A stretch of 64,000 nucleotides of DNA from Erwinia psidii. Its GTDB lineage: Bacteria > Pseudomonadota > Gammaproteobacteria > Enterobacterales > Enterobacteriaceae. Position 1 is the first letter of the stretch, and each line of letters opens with the position of its first letter. Position numbers and translations under genes: made by a program. Below the pieces are notes generated by a model, which was given only the letters and a program-made list of their open reading frames with translations, ran no database searches and had not been told where the DNA came from. Below, in pieces: positions 1-9,540 of this stretch. The DNA is taken from assembly GCF_003846135.1 (NCBI RefSeq), contig NZ_RHHM01000013.1, forward strand, positions 1 through 64,000, in the 5' to 3' direction.

Positions 1-48
1 TGCTGAACCTCTTAACCCGGCGACCCGTAAGCCGTTGTTCCGTGTCAG

Positions 49-110
49 TGGTGGCGCATTATAGGGAGTTTGTGACGACTGACAAGTGTTTATTATAAAA
101 AATCTGGCAA
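49..110 (-). promoter_or_regulatory. rRNA operon P1-type promoter
   Basis: On the minus strand there is a -35 TTGTCA (80-85) and a -10 TATAAT (58-63) separated by 16 bp, then the GC-rich discriminator GCGCCACC and a start point expected near position 49. This closely matches E. coli rrn P1 promoters, including the short spacer and the discriminator that makes them sensitive to ppGpp. A/T-rich sequence upstream (about 86-115) could act as an UP element. Transcription runs leftward, so positions 1-49 are the start of an rRNA leader and the rRNA genes lie outside the window. In E. coli an rRNA operon also follows murI, so the context agrees. Confidence 0.85.
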
Positions 111-136
111 CCGCTGTTTTTTTACTCACAAACGTA

Positions 137-988
137 CTAAAGAGTCAGTTTTTCAAGCCTTTCGAAGCCATAGCGTTCTAAAACGGGCATTAATTGTACT
201 GTTTGTTCGGTAATATCCATACAAAAAGCCAGATTATTGTCTCTCGACATCGCTTCTGGTGATGCATTTTCCAGTAGCCAGGCAGTACGGCGAGCGATTG
301 CTGCGCCGGAGTCAACTAAACGAGTACCCGACGGTAATACCTGCTGCAGCTCTTCATTGAGCAGAGGAAAATGTGTGCACCCAAGCACAACCGTATCAGG
401 CGGCTCTTTCATGCGCAGCCATGGCTGTAGGATACGTTTCACCTCATCCAACGGCACCGGCTTGCCTTGCAGTTTTGCTTCCGCCATCTCGACCAGCTCC
501 GACGAACCCAGCATTTCGGTTTGACATTCACTGGCGAAACGCGACACAAGCTCGTGGGTATAAGCCCGCTTCACCGTACCACGAGTCGCCAACAGGCCTA
601 CTTTGCCGTTACGGGTCAGGCGGGCAGCAGGCTTAATAGCAGGCACCACGCCAACAACGGGGAAACCGAAGCGCTCACGCAGTGCTGGCAGCGTAACGGT
701 ACTGGCAGAATTACAGGCAATCACCACCAGCGCCAACGGGTAATGACGGGTTATAGCAGTAACGATCCCGACAACACGATCAACAATGAACGTTTCGCTT
801 TTCTCTCCATAAGGGAAAGCGACGTTATCGAAGGCATAGATATAATGCAGATCCGGCAGTAGCTGCCGGATTTCGTCATAGACCGAAAGTCCACCAACAC
901 CGGAGTCAAAGACCAGTATGGTCGGACGTTTCTCAGAAGATGTAACTGCCGCTGAAGTAACACTTCCTTCGTGGAGTTTGATAGCCAT
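137..988 (-). CDS. murI: Glutamate racemase
   Basis: Converts L-glutamate to D-glutamate for peptidoglycan synthesis in the cytoplasm. The 283-residue protein has the family's two catalytic cysteines, in ACNSAST (C92) and GCTHFPLL (C204), and the N-terminal DSGVGG loop. The frame stays open upstream to 1222, but the start at 988 (MAIKLHEG) matches the E. coli start and length. The upstream extension is the tail of the dead btuB read in another frame. As in E. coli, the start of murI overlaps the 3' end of btuB (933-988), so btuB and murI were once co-transcribed. With btuB broken, murI may depend on the old btuB promoter or on one inside the pseudogene. The reading frame itself looks intact. 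Confidence 0.95.
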   Translation of the reverse strand: MAIKLHEGSVTSAAVTSSEKRPTILVFDSGVGGLSVYDEIRQLLPDLHYIYAFDNVAFPYGEKSETFIVDRVVGIVTAITRHYPLALVVIACNSASTVTLPALRERFGFPVVGVVPAIKPAARLTRNGKVGLLATRGTVKRAYTHELVSRFASECQTEMLGSSELVEMAEAKLQGKPVPLDEVKRILQPWLRMKEPPDTVVLGCTHFPLLNEELQQVLPSGTRLVDSGAAIARRTAWLLENASPEAMSRDNNLAFCMDITEQTVQLMPVLERYGFERLEKLTL

Positions 989-2712
989 AAACTGTCTCGT
1001 AATCATTATCAAACAGATTGACGATTCTACCACGAACGACCAGCCGGGATGTGAGCGAATAAGTAATGGCAGGATCACACAGGCTGACGCCGCGAGGTTT
1101 ACGGTGCGGAAGGTAAAACCCTTATCGTAACGCTCCCCCAGATACTGGTAGCTGACACACCAGTCAAAACTAAAGGTGACATAATCCGACTGTTGCTTCA
1201 CCTGCTGTTTTACACGACACAAGAGGATTATTTGGTAAGTACCATCAGGGGCAACGTGGCCATAAGAAACGGTATGGCTAACCGGGCAGTAGCGAATGCA
1301 ACTGGCGCTTCCATGCCTTTAATGGTCGCTTTATTGATATTGTGATAACAGAATGTCGTCAGACCGCTGTCGATGAGGTCTGCAATATCATTACGATAAG
1401 CGGATAAACGCCAGCTAACCAGTCCTGTCAGGCCTCCCCCATACTGCCTGCTTTTCTCCGGTTTGAAATTGCGATTGCCGTTATCCTCACGCCACACTCG
1501 CACAGGTTCGGGGCTTGAAAGGCCGCCCAGGAAGCAAAGACGCTGTAGTTATCAATAAACTCCCATGCCACACTGGTTTACCAGATATAGCGGAAGCATT
1601 GCTGTCATTGCCACGCACGGTTCCTTCTGGCGTTACGCCAGCAAATACGTAATCTGTGGCAAAAACACCAGTAGTGTGCTGTTGATGACCTCCACTAGAT
1701 AACCGCTCCTGATACCGCAACACTTTACAAAAGCCCTGTGGCACAAGGGATTGCCCGCCTTCCACAACAAAAGCCGATGCTATCAACGCTTCAAAGTTGT
1801 CGTCAGGATTAATGAAGCAATCACCACTTGTTACCCAGTGATCTAATTTAGCGTAATGGATGTTTGTCCCGGAAGTGTACTACTGCCAGTCAACGCCAAC
1901 ACGTAACGAGCCATAGCAACAGTATTTACTCTCTTGCAGTTTGTATTGCTGCACATCATCAAACGTGGTTCGAAGGCAAAACGCCCCAAACGCGGGTCAT
2001 CATTCCAATCCCTGATGTGGCTGGCAATCAGCTGCATTGGATAAATATCACGGTTGAAAAGCAGCCCGACTGTAAAGCTGACGGGTATCAACCAGTCCAC
2101 CAGGAATGCTTAAGCGTAGCGTACCTCGTCACAGGCCGTCCGATGCCCCCGAACAAAACCGCCGCGCCGTCATTGAACTGATGTTCGACCGCGTCATAAG
2201 GCGTCTTGCTCATAAAATGGCAACAACGTAGTCGCCTTTATACTGCGTTGTTTGACCGGTGGTCTGCTGTGTAGAACCCTACCATGGCGGGCAACTATTT
2301 GTTCCCCATCCGCGGTTAGCACAGCAGCCGGTTTATTCTGGCCAGTAATGCTGTTCGCATGCAGATCATACATGGCAGAGCGCGCGCCACAGGCATAATT
2401 GATACGTTGCGGGGCCTGCCGATCTCAGCACTATTCAGGCGGCTACCGTCAATCAGGGTAAGCAAACAGCGCGCATTGTTGTCCTGAGCGATGTCCGCAC
2501 CAGATAAACGACGCATCACATCCGGCACGCTTTTGAATTGCCAGCGTTCAATCTCTTCACACGTAACAATAAAGGTCAGTGCCAACACGGAGGAGACAGG
2601 TTGAGCAAAGCGCTTAGCTGAAGAAACCAACGTGTTATCAGTATGCTGAGCGAAGCCGTTCTGCTCTTAAAAGGAAATTGCCGTTGCGCCGAACGCTAAC
2701 AGTTTTATTTTG
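933..2712 (-). pseudogene. btuB: Decayed btuB, outer-membrane vitamin B12 receptor
   Basis: Fragments of a TonB-dependent cobalamin receptor appear in order on the minus strand but in different frames with stops. 2316-2630 resembles the plug domain (ANRF.QP, ERWQ..SV.DVMRRLSG.DI, LIDGSRLN). 1843-2100, 1487-1786 and 1228-1503 resemble successive barrel segments (for example FKPEKSRQYGGG and AYRNDIADLIDSG). 935-1150 is the barrel end with [29 protein letters not shown] and the terminal SGSYIF followed by TGA at 933-935. The first codons read about 2712-2665 and then meet TAA; the expected ATG appears lost. The many lesions rule out a sequencing error. The product would have taken up vitamin B12 with TonB. 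Family assignment rests on remembered E. coli BtuB. Confidence 0.9.
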
Positions 2713-2774
2713 AACACACCGTCAAAAAGTGACGCAGCACGCACACAATAATCGTAAGGAATACGACCTCATAT

Positions 2775-2925
2775 CGGCAATGCTTTGGACCTGAAATAAC
2801 GCACGGTGCCAGAGCTGCCGCCATGCAAGCATCTGTAAAACCATCACCATGACATTTCACGTCGAGCCACGTCAGCCCAGCATTGCTATGGATCCCCTTC
2901 TGGTTTAACGGAATGTAGGACATCG
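2775..2925 (-). promoter_or_regulatory. Probable decayed cobalamin riboswitch of btuB
   Basis: Read on the minus strand, the stretch upstream of the dead btuB has GGGGATCCATAGCAATGCTG followed by GGCTGACGTGGC, which resembles the AGGGAATCC..GTG..AATC..GCTGACGCGC part of the E. coli btuB cobalamin riboswitch. Nearer the gene, CAGGTCCAAAGCATTGCC resembles the B12-box region with several substitutions. Position and order agree with a cobalamin aptamer, but conserved bases are missing, so it is probably non-functional like the gene it served. A covariance-model search is needed for certainty. The rest of the interval to trmA (2926-3058) shows nothing I can name. Confidence 0.5.
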
Positions 2926-3058
2926 ATCTTATATTTAAAACTGACATAAATCCGGGGAGCAAATGTCCACAACACGCCACGGCGGGACAATGCTGGACAT
3001 TGAGTGCTGAACACCTACAATGCGCCGGGCATAAAGGCCATCAACCTGAGGAATGATC

Positions 3059-4159
3059 ATGACGCCCGAACAGCTGCCGACTGAAAAATACGACGCACAA
3101 CTGATGCAAAAAGTCGCCCGTCTTGAGACCCTGATGACGCCATTTGCCGCGCCACAGGTTGAGGTATTTCGTTCACCCGTCAGCCACTATCGTATGCGGG
3201 CAGAATTTCGGATCTGGCACGATGGCGATGACCTTTACCACATTATTTTCGACCAGCAAACGCGCCAGCGGATTCGCGTGGACAGCTTCCCTGCTGCCAG
3301 CGAATTAATTAACCGTCTGATGCCCATACTGATTAATGCGTTACGCGATAATCATTTGCTGCGCCACAAGCTGTTCCAGATTGACTACCTTTCCACGATG
3401 AGCAACCAGGTGGTGGTGTCACTGCTTTATCACCGTCAGCTAACGGAAGAGTGGCAACAAGCCGCTGCTGCCCTGCGTAAAGAGCTTCGTGCACAGGGGT
3501 TTGATCTGCATCTGATTGGCCGTGCCACCAAAACCAAAATCTGTCTGGATCGGGATTTTGTCGAGGAATGCCTGCCGGTTGCCGGAAAGAATATTATCTA
3601 TCGCCAGGTGGAAAACAGCTTTACCCAGCCAAATGCAGCAATGAATATTCAGATGCTGGAGTGGGCGCTGGAGGTAACAAAAAACGCCAGCGGCGATTTG
3701 CTGGAGCTTTATTGCGGCAACGGGAATTTTTCGTTGGCACTGGCGCGAAACTTCAGGCGCGTACTGGCTACAGAAATCGCCAAGCCTTCTGTTGCTTCAG
3801 CACAGTACAATATCGCCGTTAATAATATTGAAAACGTGCAGATTATCAGGATGGCAGCAGAGGAATTCACGCAGGCGATGAACGGCGAACGCACCTTCAA
3901 CCGGCTGGAAGGAATCGATCTTAGCGCTTATGAATGTGAGACGATTTTTGTCGATCCCCCACGAAGCGGCCTGGATGCTGAAACGGTAAAGATGGTGCAG
4001 GCTTATCCACGCATACTTTATGTATCCTGCAACCCCCAAACGCTTTGTGAGAATCTGGCCACGCTATCAGAAACACATCAGATTTCGCGTCTGGCCCTGT
4101 TCGACCAGTTCCCCTATACCCATCATATGGAATGCGGTGTGTTATTGACGCGACGTTAA
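3059..4159 (+). CDS. trmA: tRNA (uracil-54-C5)-methyltransferase
   Basis: Uses S-adenosylmethionine to make ribothymidine at U54 of the T-loop of nearly all tRNAs. The 366-residue protein has the E. coli length. It shows the SAM-binding stretch [16 protein letters not shown], the [10 protein letters not shown] motif, the nucleophilic cysteine in YVSCNPQTL and the C-terminal [15 protein letters not shown]. An in-frame ATG lies six bases upstream (3053), but the start at 3059 (MTPEQLPTE) fits the family and sits well spaced after GAGGA. As in E. coli it is divergent from btuB, here a pseudogene. Confidence 0.96.
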   Translation: MTPEQLPTEKYDAQLMQKVARLETLMTPFAAPQVEVFRSPVSHYRMRAEFRIWHDGDDLYHIIFDQQTRQRIRVDSFPAASELINRLMPILINALRDNHLLRHKLFQIDYLSTMSNQVVVSLLYHRQLTEEWQQAAAALRKELRAQGFDLHLIGRATKTKICLDRDFVEECLPVAGKNIIYRQVENSFTQPNAAMNIQMLEWALEVTKNASGDLLELYCGNGNFSLALARNFRRVLATEIAKPSVASAQYNIAVNNIENVQIIRMAAEEFTQAMNGERTFNRLEGIDLSAYECETIFVDPPRSGLDAETVKMVQAYPRILYVSCNPQTLCENLATLSETHQISRLALFDQFPYTHHMECGVLLTRR

Positions 4160-4164
4160 TTGTT

Positions 4165-4188
4165 CGGGGGCGACGGCCATCGCCCCCG
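4165..4188. terminator. Hairpin between convergent trmA and yijD
   Basis: Nine-base-pair perfect stem CGGGGGCGA / TCGCCCCCG with a six-base loop, placed between two converging genes. No clear U-run follows on either strand, so it may be a weak or bidirectional terminator or a 3'-end stabilising hairpin. Confidence 0.55.
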
Positions 4189-4190
4189 GA

Positions 4191-4544
4191 CTACTCGCCT
4201 TTACGTGAACGCAGCTTCAGCCCGATCCAAAATACCAGCGCTACCATTAAAATGGTGGGTATAAAGTTCGAACCAAGGTCGGGATACTCAGCGCGAACAA
4301 TCGCGCTGTAAAGCAGAATGCCTAACAGAAAAAATGCGGCCGCGACAGAAGGCATTCCTTCAGGCATGGAACGGTTAAGGTAGCGCTGATGCAGACACCA
4401 TGCAGATAGCCCAAGCGCAATCATCGGAAACACAGAAAACGGCACCAGGGTACTAAAAAACACCGAAAACGTTCCGTTAATCGACAACCCGGTCAGAAAT
4501 GCCAGTAACAGCGTACCTCTGTCACGGCCAGTAGCTAAATTCAT
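4191..4544 (-). CDS. yijD: YijD family inner-membrane protein
   Basis: Small membrane protein of 117 residues with about four hydrophobic segments (roughly residues 11-28, 33-50, 65-82 and 92-108). Conserved stretches include [25 protein letters not shown] and [12 protein letters not shown], which match E. coli YijD (119 aa). Function is not established. Its start overlaps the stop of fabR by four bases (ATGA), so it is translated from the fabR mRNA, and the fabR-yijD pairing is conserved in enterobacteria. A role in membrane lipid physiology is only suggested by that pairing. Confidence 0.9.
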   Translation of the reverse strand: MNLATGRDRGTLLLAFLTGLSINGTFSVFFSTLVPFSVFPMIALGLSAWCLHQRYLNRSMPEGMPSVAAAFFLLGILLYSAIVRAEYPDLGSNFIPTILMVALVFWIGLKLRSRKGE

Positions 4545-5197
4545 ATCACTGCCCTTTTATCATGGGATCCCAGCGTTACCGCCAGTCTCTCCTGTTCACG
4601 TCGATACCAGTAATAAGCCCCTTTTGAAATCATCCGTAGCTGTAACACAAGGCGTTCTTCCAGCTGGCGGCGCTGATCGGCATCAATATCCAGCGCTTCC
4701 GCACCGGCGTTAAAGACGATAATGACCATTGCTTCCGCCTGCGCTTCAGTAAAACTACGCGGCATACGGTTTTCAATTTCGAGGTAATCCGCCAGTTCGG
4801 CGATAAAATGTTGGATCTCACGGGCAACGGCGGCACGAAACGCGGCGGAAGTACCAGAACGCTCGCGAAGTAACAGACGGAAAACATTGGGATTGTCGCC
4901 AATAAACTCCATAAAGGTGGACACCGAAGTGCGAATAACGCTACCACCTTTAGCAATGCGCTGGCGGGCCTGACGCATCAATTGACGGAGCATCAACCCA
5001 CCTTCATCCACCATCGTCAGTCCTAATTCATCCATATCACGAAAGTGACGATAAAATGATGTGGGCGCGATCCCCGCTTCCCTGGCAACTTCTCGCAGGC
5101 TGAGACTGGCAAAGCTCCGATCAGCACTTAACTGACTGAAGGCCGCTTCAATCAGCGAACGCCTTGTTCGTTCTTTTTGCTGCGCTCTGACGCCCAT
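4541..5197 (-). CDS. fabR: TetR-family repressor of unsaturated fatty acid synthesis
   Basis: Represses fabA and fabB with long-chain acyl thioesters as cofactor, setting the unsaturated/saturated fatty acid ratio. The 218-residue protein has the TetR helix-turn-helix near residues 25-55 ([20 protein letters not shown]) and an almost unchanged E. coli-like body ([20 protein letters not shown]). The frame is open to 5221, but MGVRAQQKE at 5197 is the recognised start. It overlaps yijD by ATGA. The promoter region shared with sthA contains AGCGTACA (5233-5240), resembling one half of a FabR operator; this is weak evidence for autoregulation. The C-terminal tail differs from E. coli. Confidence 0.95.
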   Translation of the reverse strand: MGVRAQQKERTRRSLIEAAFSQLSADRSFASLSLREVAREAGIAPTSFYRHFRDMDELGLTMVDEGGLMLRQLMRQARQRIAKGGSVIRTSVSTFMEFIGDNPNVFRLLLRERSGTSAAFRAAVAREIQHFIAELADYLEIENRMPRSFTEAQAEAMVIIVFNAGAEALDIDADQRRQLEERLVLQLRMISKGAYYWYRREQERLAVTLGSHDKRAVI

Positions 5198-5389
5198 GTT
5201 TGTGCCTGTTTTGCCTGCCATAGTGGCACTATATCAAAAATTTCAGCGTACAGTGTCATCATCTTTGTGACGGCCTGTTAATCCTGGAATTTGATAAATG
5301 ATAACAAAATAGACGGTTAGAATTGGGAAGTATCCGCCGAGATGTTAGAATAAAGTTGTGAAATTGTATAATAACCAGGACGTATTAGC

Positions 5390-6790
5390 ATGCAACAGTC
5401 TTATGATTACGATGCTATTGTGATAGGTTCAGGCCCTGGCGGTGAAGGAGCTGCGATGGGCCTGGTGAAACAGGGAGCGCGCATCGCCGTAATTGAGCGT
5501 TATCACAATATCGGCGGCGGTTGTACCCACTGGGGAACTATCCCATCAAAAGCACTCCGTCACGCCGTTAGCCGCATCATTGAGTTCAATCAAAACCCTC
5601 TCTACAGCGATCACACGCATCTGCTACGCTCCTCTTTCGCAGACATTCTCAACCACACAGAAAATGTGATAAGCCAGCAGACCCGAATGCGCCAGGGCTT
5701 TTATGAGCGCAACCGCTGTGAGCTGTATCAGGGGGATGCGCGTTTTGTTGATGCGAATACCATTGAGGTTGAAACGCACGACGGCACCATTGAACGCCTG
5801 ACCGCAGAAAAATTCGTGATCGCCTGTGGCTCCCGTCCCTATCGTCCCGTTGATGTGGATTTTACGCATCCACGCATTTACGACAGCGACTCAATCCTTA
5901 ATCTACATCATGAGCCGGGCCATGTGATTATTTACGGTGCCGGTGTCATTGGCTGTGAGTATGCGTCCATTTTTCGGGGGTTGAACGTCAAGGTTGATTT
6001 AATCAACACCCGCGATCATCTGCTGGCCTTTCTTGATCAGGAGATTTCAGACTCGCTTTCATATCATTTCTGGAACAGCGGCGTGGTTATTCGCCATAAC
6101 GAAGAGTATGAAAAAATTGAAGGCGTCAGCGATGGCGTGATCATGCATTTGAAATCCGGTAAGAAAGTGAAAGCCGACTGCCTGCTTTACGCCAATGGCC
6201 GTACCGGAAATACCGATTCACTCTCGCTGGAAAACGTCGGCCTGGAAGCAGACAGTCGGGGGCTGTTGAAGGTTAACAGCATGTACCAAACCGCACAGCC
6301 GCATATCTACGCGGTGGGCGACGTTATTGGTTATCCGAGCCTCGCTTCAGCCGCTTACGATCAGGGCCGCATCGCTGCTCAGGCGCTCATTAAAGGTGAG
6401 GCAAGCGCCCATCTTATCGAGGATATCCCGACCGGCATTTATACCATCCCTGAAATCAGCTCCGTCGGCAAAACCGAGCAGCAACTGACGGCAATGAAAG
6501 TGCCTTATGAGGTGGGACGCGCCCAGTTCAAGCATCTGGCTCGCGCACAAATTGTCGGCATGAACGTGGGAAGCCTGAAGATCCTTTTCCATCGCGAAAC
6601 CAGGGAAATTCTGGGGATCCATTGCTTTGGCGAACGCGCGGCGGAGATCATTCACATTGGTCAGGCGATCATGGAGCAGAAAAATGGTGGTAACACGATT
6701 GAATATTTCGTTAATACCACCTTTAACTATCCAACCATGGCCGAAGCCTACCGTGTTGCCGCGTTAAACGGCCTAAACCGTCTGTTTTAG
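5390..6790 (+). CDS. sthA: Soluble pyridine nucleotide transhydrogenase
   Basis: FAD flavoprotein that transfers hydride between NADPH and NAD+, re-oxidising excess NADPH in the cytoplasm. The 466 residues equal the E. coli length. The N-terminal FAD Rossmann motif [12 protein letters not shown] lies at about 13-24, the NAD(P) motif [11 protein letters not shown] lies mid-protein, and the C-terminal dimerisation domain ends in [24 protein letters not shown]. The segment [15 protein letters not shown] replaces the redox-active disulfide of related lipoamide dehydrogenases and has a single cysteine, as known for SthA. Its 3' end overlaps the convergent oxyR by 18 bp. Confidence 0.97.
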   Translation: MQQSYDYDAIVIGSGPGGEGAAMGLVKQGARIAVIERYHNIGGGCTHWGTIPSKALRHAVSRIIEFNQNPLYSDHTHLLRSSFADILNHTENVISQQTRMRQGFYERNRCELYQGDARFVDANTIEVETHDGTIERLTAEKFVIACGSRPYRPVDVDFTHPRIYDSDSILNLHHEPGHVIIYGAGVIGCEYASIFRGLNVKVDLINTRDHLLAFLDQEISDSLSYHFWNSGVVIRHNEEYEKIEGVSDGVIMHLKSGKKVKADCLLYANGRTGNTDSLSLENVGLEADSRGLLKVNSMYQTAQPHIYAVGDVIGYPSLASAAYDQGRIAAQALIKGEASAHLIEDIPTGIYTIPEISSVGKTEQQLTAMKVPYEVGRAQFKHLARAQIVGMNVGSLKILFHRETREILGIHCFGERAAEIIHIGQAIMEQKNGGNTIEYFVNTTFNYPTMAEAYRVAALNGLNRLF

Positions 6791-7690
6791 GCGGTTGGCC
6801 ATGTAGTTTTGCATATGGTCACGAATGGCCTCTGCCAATTGCTCATAGCGGCTGCGTAGGGGCGAGCCAGGGCGATAAACCAGCGCGATGGTTCTCTGTG
6901 GTACCGGTTTGTAACACGGCAAATAGCAGATGCCATCGCGTACCCGCTCTTTTGGCACGGCCAACGCGGGTAACAGGGTGATACCACTCCCTGCCGCAAC
7001 CATGTTACGCAGCGTTTCAAGGCTTGTTGCACGGAAATGCGTATCTTCATCCGCACCCGCCTGGAAGCAAAAGCCCATCGCCTGATCGCGCAGGCAGTGA
7101 CCATCTTCCAACATGAGCAATTTTTCTCCGGCCAGGTCAGACATCGCTACGCGGTCGCGTTCGTGCCAGGGATGATCCTGGTAAATCGCCAGCTGCATCG
7201 GTTCATCGAACAATGGAACCTCAATAAACGATTCGGACTCTTTCACCAGCGCCAGAATGGCGCAGTCCAGCTTACCGCTGTCCAGTTGCGCCAACAGTTG
7301 CAGGGTCTGTGCTTCATGCAGATACATTTCCAGTTTGGGGAAAGTCTGGTGGAGCATTGGCACAATCTGCGGCAGCAGATAGGGCCCGACCGTTGGGATC
7401 AAACCTATATGCAATGGCCCGGACATGGCTTCGCCCTGCTGACTGGCCATCTCTTTGAGCACCTTAACTTCACGCAATATAGTACGGGCCTGGTCCACCA
7501 GCAGCAATCCCGCCTGAGTAAACAACACCTTGCGGCTGGTTCGCTCCAGCAACATCACACCCAGTTCATCTTCCAGTTTGCGGATCTGACCACTCAGTGT
7601 AGGCTGGCTGACATGGCAGGCATCCGCTGCCCGGCGGAAATGTCGATGTTCAGCCAGTGAAACCAGATACTCAAGATCACGAATGTTCAT
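6773..7690 (-). CDS. oxyR: Hydrogen peroxide-sensing LysR-type regulator
   Basis: Activates peroxide-defence genes when H2O2 oxidises two cysteines to a disulfide. The 305-residue protein has the LysR helix-turn-helix at residues 19-40 ([20 protein letters not shown]) and both sensor cysteines, C199 and C208, in [12 protein letters not shown]. The frame extends to 7738, but ATG at 7690 follows a strong GGAGGA and gives the E. coli start MNIRDLEYL. An OxyR site lies just upstream. The gene converges on sthA with an 18-bp overlap. I see no oxyS small RNA on the other side of the promoter. The E. coli target katG is not next to metF here. Confidence 0.97.
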   Translation of the reverse strand: MNIRDLEYLVSLAEHRHFRRAADACHVSQPTLSGQIRKLEDELGVMLLERTSRKVLFTQAGLLLVDQARTILREVKVLKEMASQQGEAMSGPLHIGLIPTVGPYLLPQIVPMLHQTFPKLEMYLHEAQTLQLLAQLDSGKLDCAILALVKESESFIEVPLFDEPMQLAIYQDHPWHERDRVAMSDLAGEKLLMLEDGHCLRDQAMGFCFQAGADEDTHFRATSLETLRNMVAAGSGITLLPALAVPKERVRDGICYLPCYKPVPQRTIALVYRPGSPLRSRYEQLAEAIRDHMQNYMANRLKQTV

Positions 7691-7702
7691 TTTATTCCTC
7701 CA

Positions 7703-7766
7703 AACCACGATAGTTCGTGGCGATAGATAGGATAGCAACCAACGATTATCCCTATCAAGCCTGGAT
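7703..7766. promoter_or_regulatory. OxyR binding region upstream of oxyR
   Basis: On the minus strand, CTATCTATCGCCACGAACTATCG precedes the oxyR ribosome-binding site. It carries repeated ATAG/CTAT elements (GATAGTTCGTGGCGATAGAT on the plus strand, then GGATAG and CCCTATC at one-turn spacing). The arrangement and wording are very close to the E. coli oxyR-oxyS control region as I remember it, where OxyR represses its own gene. Confidence 0.7.
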
Positions 7767-7998
7767 AAAACTAACGCTTTTCGGGGAAAGCATCGTTTTG
7801 TGCATATTAACGGATATTTAATATTGAAAATTCAGTCAGATAAAACTGTCGTAACGACGCCCGTTTATACGCAGTAATGACATATGTTCACTCTGAGAAG
7901 GCATTCAAATAAACTTTTCACTGCTTTTGAGCATCTGATAGTGGCTGCAATGGTTGGAGAAATAAGCATTGTGGCCGTGCCAATGAGGATTGACGTCA
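7767..7998. other. Non-coding interval between oxyR promoter and argH terminator
   Basis: In E. coli the peroxide-induced small RNA OxyS is read from this side of oxyR. I found neither OxyS-like sequence nor a rightward hairpin with a U-run here. GCTTT/AAAGC (about 7776-7793) is too weak to call. The interval otherwise appears empty. Confidence 0.4.
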
Positions 7999-8031
7999 AA
8001 ACAAAAAGGGCTCATGAAAATCATGAACCCT
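7994..8031 (-). terminator. Terminator of the argCBGH operon
   Basis: On the minus strand, AGGGTTCATGA and TCATGAGCCCT pair with one mismatch around a short loop and are followed by TTTTTGTTTTG. This is a normal rho-independent terminator about 50 bp downstream of argH. A second hairpin (CAAAAGCG / CGCTTTTG, 8062-8082) lies immediately after the argH stop. Confidence 0.85.
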
Positions 8032-8082
8032 GTGACTCATCACTGCATCAGCAACTGCATACAAAAGCGCGTTCCGCTTTTG

Positions 8083-9456
8083 TCACGCCAGACGTTTTTT
8101 CGCCTCGGTGATTGCCAGCCCAACCTGATGAGGTGATACGCCGCCTTTGGCGTTACGCTTATCAAGGCAGGACTGCAATGAAAGGAAGGGATAAACATCT
8201 TCATCGATGACGCTGCTAAACGTCTTCAGTACATCCAGCTCCAACGCTTCCAGCGCCACGCCCTGCTTAATGGCAGCCACCACCACTTCACCAACGATAT
8301 GATGGGCCTCACGAAACGGAACACCTTTCGCGACCAGATAGTCAGCAAGCTCAGTGGCATTAGCATAACCTTGCTCTGCTGCTTCCTGGCAACGTGGGCG
8401 TTTCACCTGAATATCGTCAAGCACCAGCATCGCCATATGCAGGCAGTCGGACCAGCTATCCAGGGCATCAAACAGCCCTTCTTTGTCTTCCTGCATATCC
8501 TTGTTGTAGGCCAGCGGTAATCCTTTCAACGTCATCATCATACCGGTCAGCGCACCCTGTACGCGTCCACATTTACCCCGAATCAATTCCAGCGCATCCG
8601 GGTTTTTCTTCTGTGGCATAAGCGAAGAACCGGAAGTCACTCGATCGGACAGCTCAATAAAGCCTGACTCGCCGGTATTAAAGAAAATCAGGTCTTCGGC
8701 AAAGCGGGAGAGATGCACCATGCTGATAGCGGCAGCAGAGAGCAGTTCCAGTACATGGTCACGATCGGAAACGGTATCCAGGCTGTTACGGGTGGCAGTG
8801 GCAAAGCCAAGCCAGCCAGCCAGCTGCTCACGGTCAATTTCATAGGCTGTACCCGCCAGGGCTCCACAGCCCAACGGGCTGACGTCAAGACGCTTCAGTG
8901 CGTCCTCAAGACGACTTTCATCACGTGCCAGCATCTCAACATAGGCCAGACACCAATGGGCAAAGGTCACTGGCTGAGCACGTTGCAGGTGCGTATACCC
9001 CGGCATTACCGCATCCTGATTCGCTTCGGCGGTGGCAACCAGTGCCTGCTGAAGCTGACGCAATGCGATGAGCAGTTCGCTAACCTGAGCTTTACACCAG
9101 AGTTTAAGATCGGTCGCCACCTGATCGTTACGGCTACGGCCTGTATGCAATTTTTTACCCAGCGCACCGACTTTTTCAATCAGGCGGCTTTCAACATAGC
9201 TGTGAATATCCTCTGCATCACTTTCCAGAATCTGCTGTGGGTTGGCCCGCACATCTTCGAGCAGCACGTTCAATGCGCTTTCCAGCTGCTGCTGCTCCTC
9301 ACTGGTCAGAACCTTGACCGTCACCAGCGCTTTGGACCAGGCGACAGACCCGACGATATCCTGCTCTGCCAGACGATAATCAAAGCGCAGCGAGTCGTTA
9401 AATTGTTTGAAACGTTGATCTGCTGCCTGAGTAAACCGTCCACCCCAAAGTGCCAT
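8083..9456 (-). CDS. argH: Argininosuccinate lyase
   Basis: Last step of arginine synthesis: cleaves argininosuccinate to arginine and fumarate. The 457-residue protein carries the fumarase/aspartase superfamily signature [12 protein letters not shown], the [13 protein letters not shown] active-site stretch and [11 protein letters not shown]. The open frame reaches 9519, but [16 protein letters not shown] at 9456 is the family start. It is the last gene of argCBGH, 84 bp after argG, and is followed by a terminator. No oddities. Confidence 0.97.
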   Translation of the reverse strand: MALWGGRFTQAADQRFKQFNDSLRFDYRLAEQDIVGSVAWSKALVTVKVLTSEEQQQLESALNVLLEDVRANPQQILESDAEDIHSYVESRLIEKVGALGKKLHTGRSRNDQVATDLKLWCKAQVSELLIALRQLQQALVATAEANQDAVMPGYTHLQRAQPVTFAHWCLAYVEMLARDESRLEDALKRLDVSPLGCGALAGTAYEIDREQLAGWLGFATATRNSLDTVSDRDHVLELLSAAAISMVHLSRFAEDLIFFNTGESGFIELSDRVTSGSSLMPQKKNPDALELIRGKCGRVQGALTGMMMTLKGLPLAYNKDMQEDKEGLFDALDSWSDCLHMAMLVLDDIQVKRPRCQEAAEQGYANATELADYLVAKGVPFREAHHIVGEVVVAAIKQGVALEALELDVLKTFSSVIDEDVYPFLSLQSCLDKRNAKGGVSPHQVGLAITEAKKRLA

Positions 9457-9540
9457 GTCAGTGCTCCATTCGTTACAGAAAATAGTATTGATATTGTTGC
9501 GCAACTGGCAGGACGACACATCGCCGCCCTGCGTGACAGT

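Noticed and set aside
989-1222. Long N-terminal extension of murI (frame open to 1222)
   Set aside because: Residues upstream of 988 read as the BtuB C-terminus in a shifted frame (for example [16 protein letters not shown]). The family start is at 988.
5233-5250. AGCGTACA half-site upstream of fabR as a FabR operator
   Set aside because: Only one half matches the remembered motif; too weak to list as a site.
7037-7660. 207-codon plus-strand frame opposite oxyR
   Set aside because: Antisense shadow of oxyR, rich in Gln and His, without homology I can recognise.
7767-7998. Search for the OxyS small RNA beside oxyR
   Set aside because: No sequence resembling OxyS and no rightward terminator found; the hairpin at 7999-8031 has its U-run on the other strand and belongs to argH.
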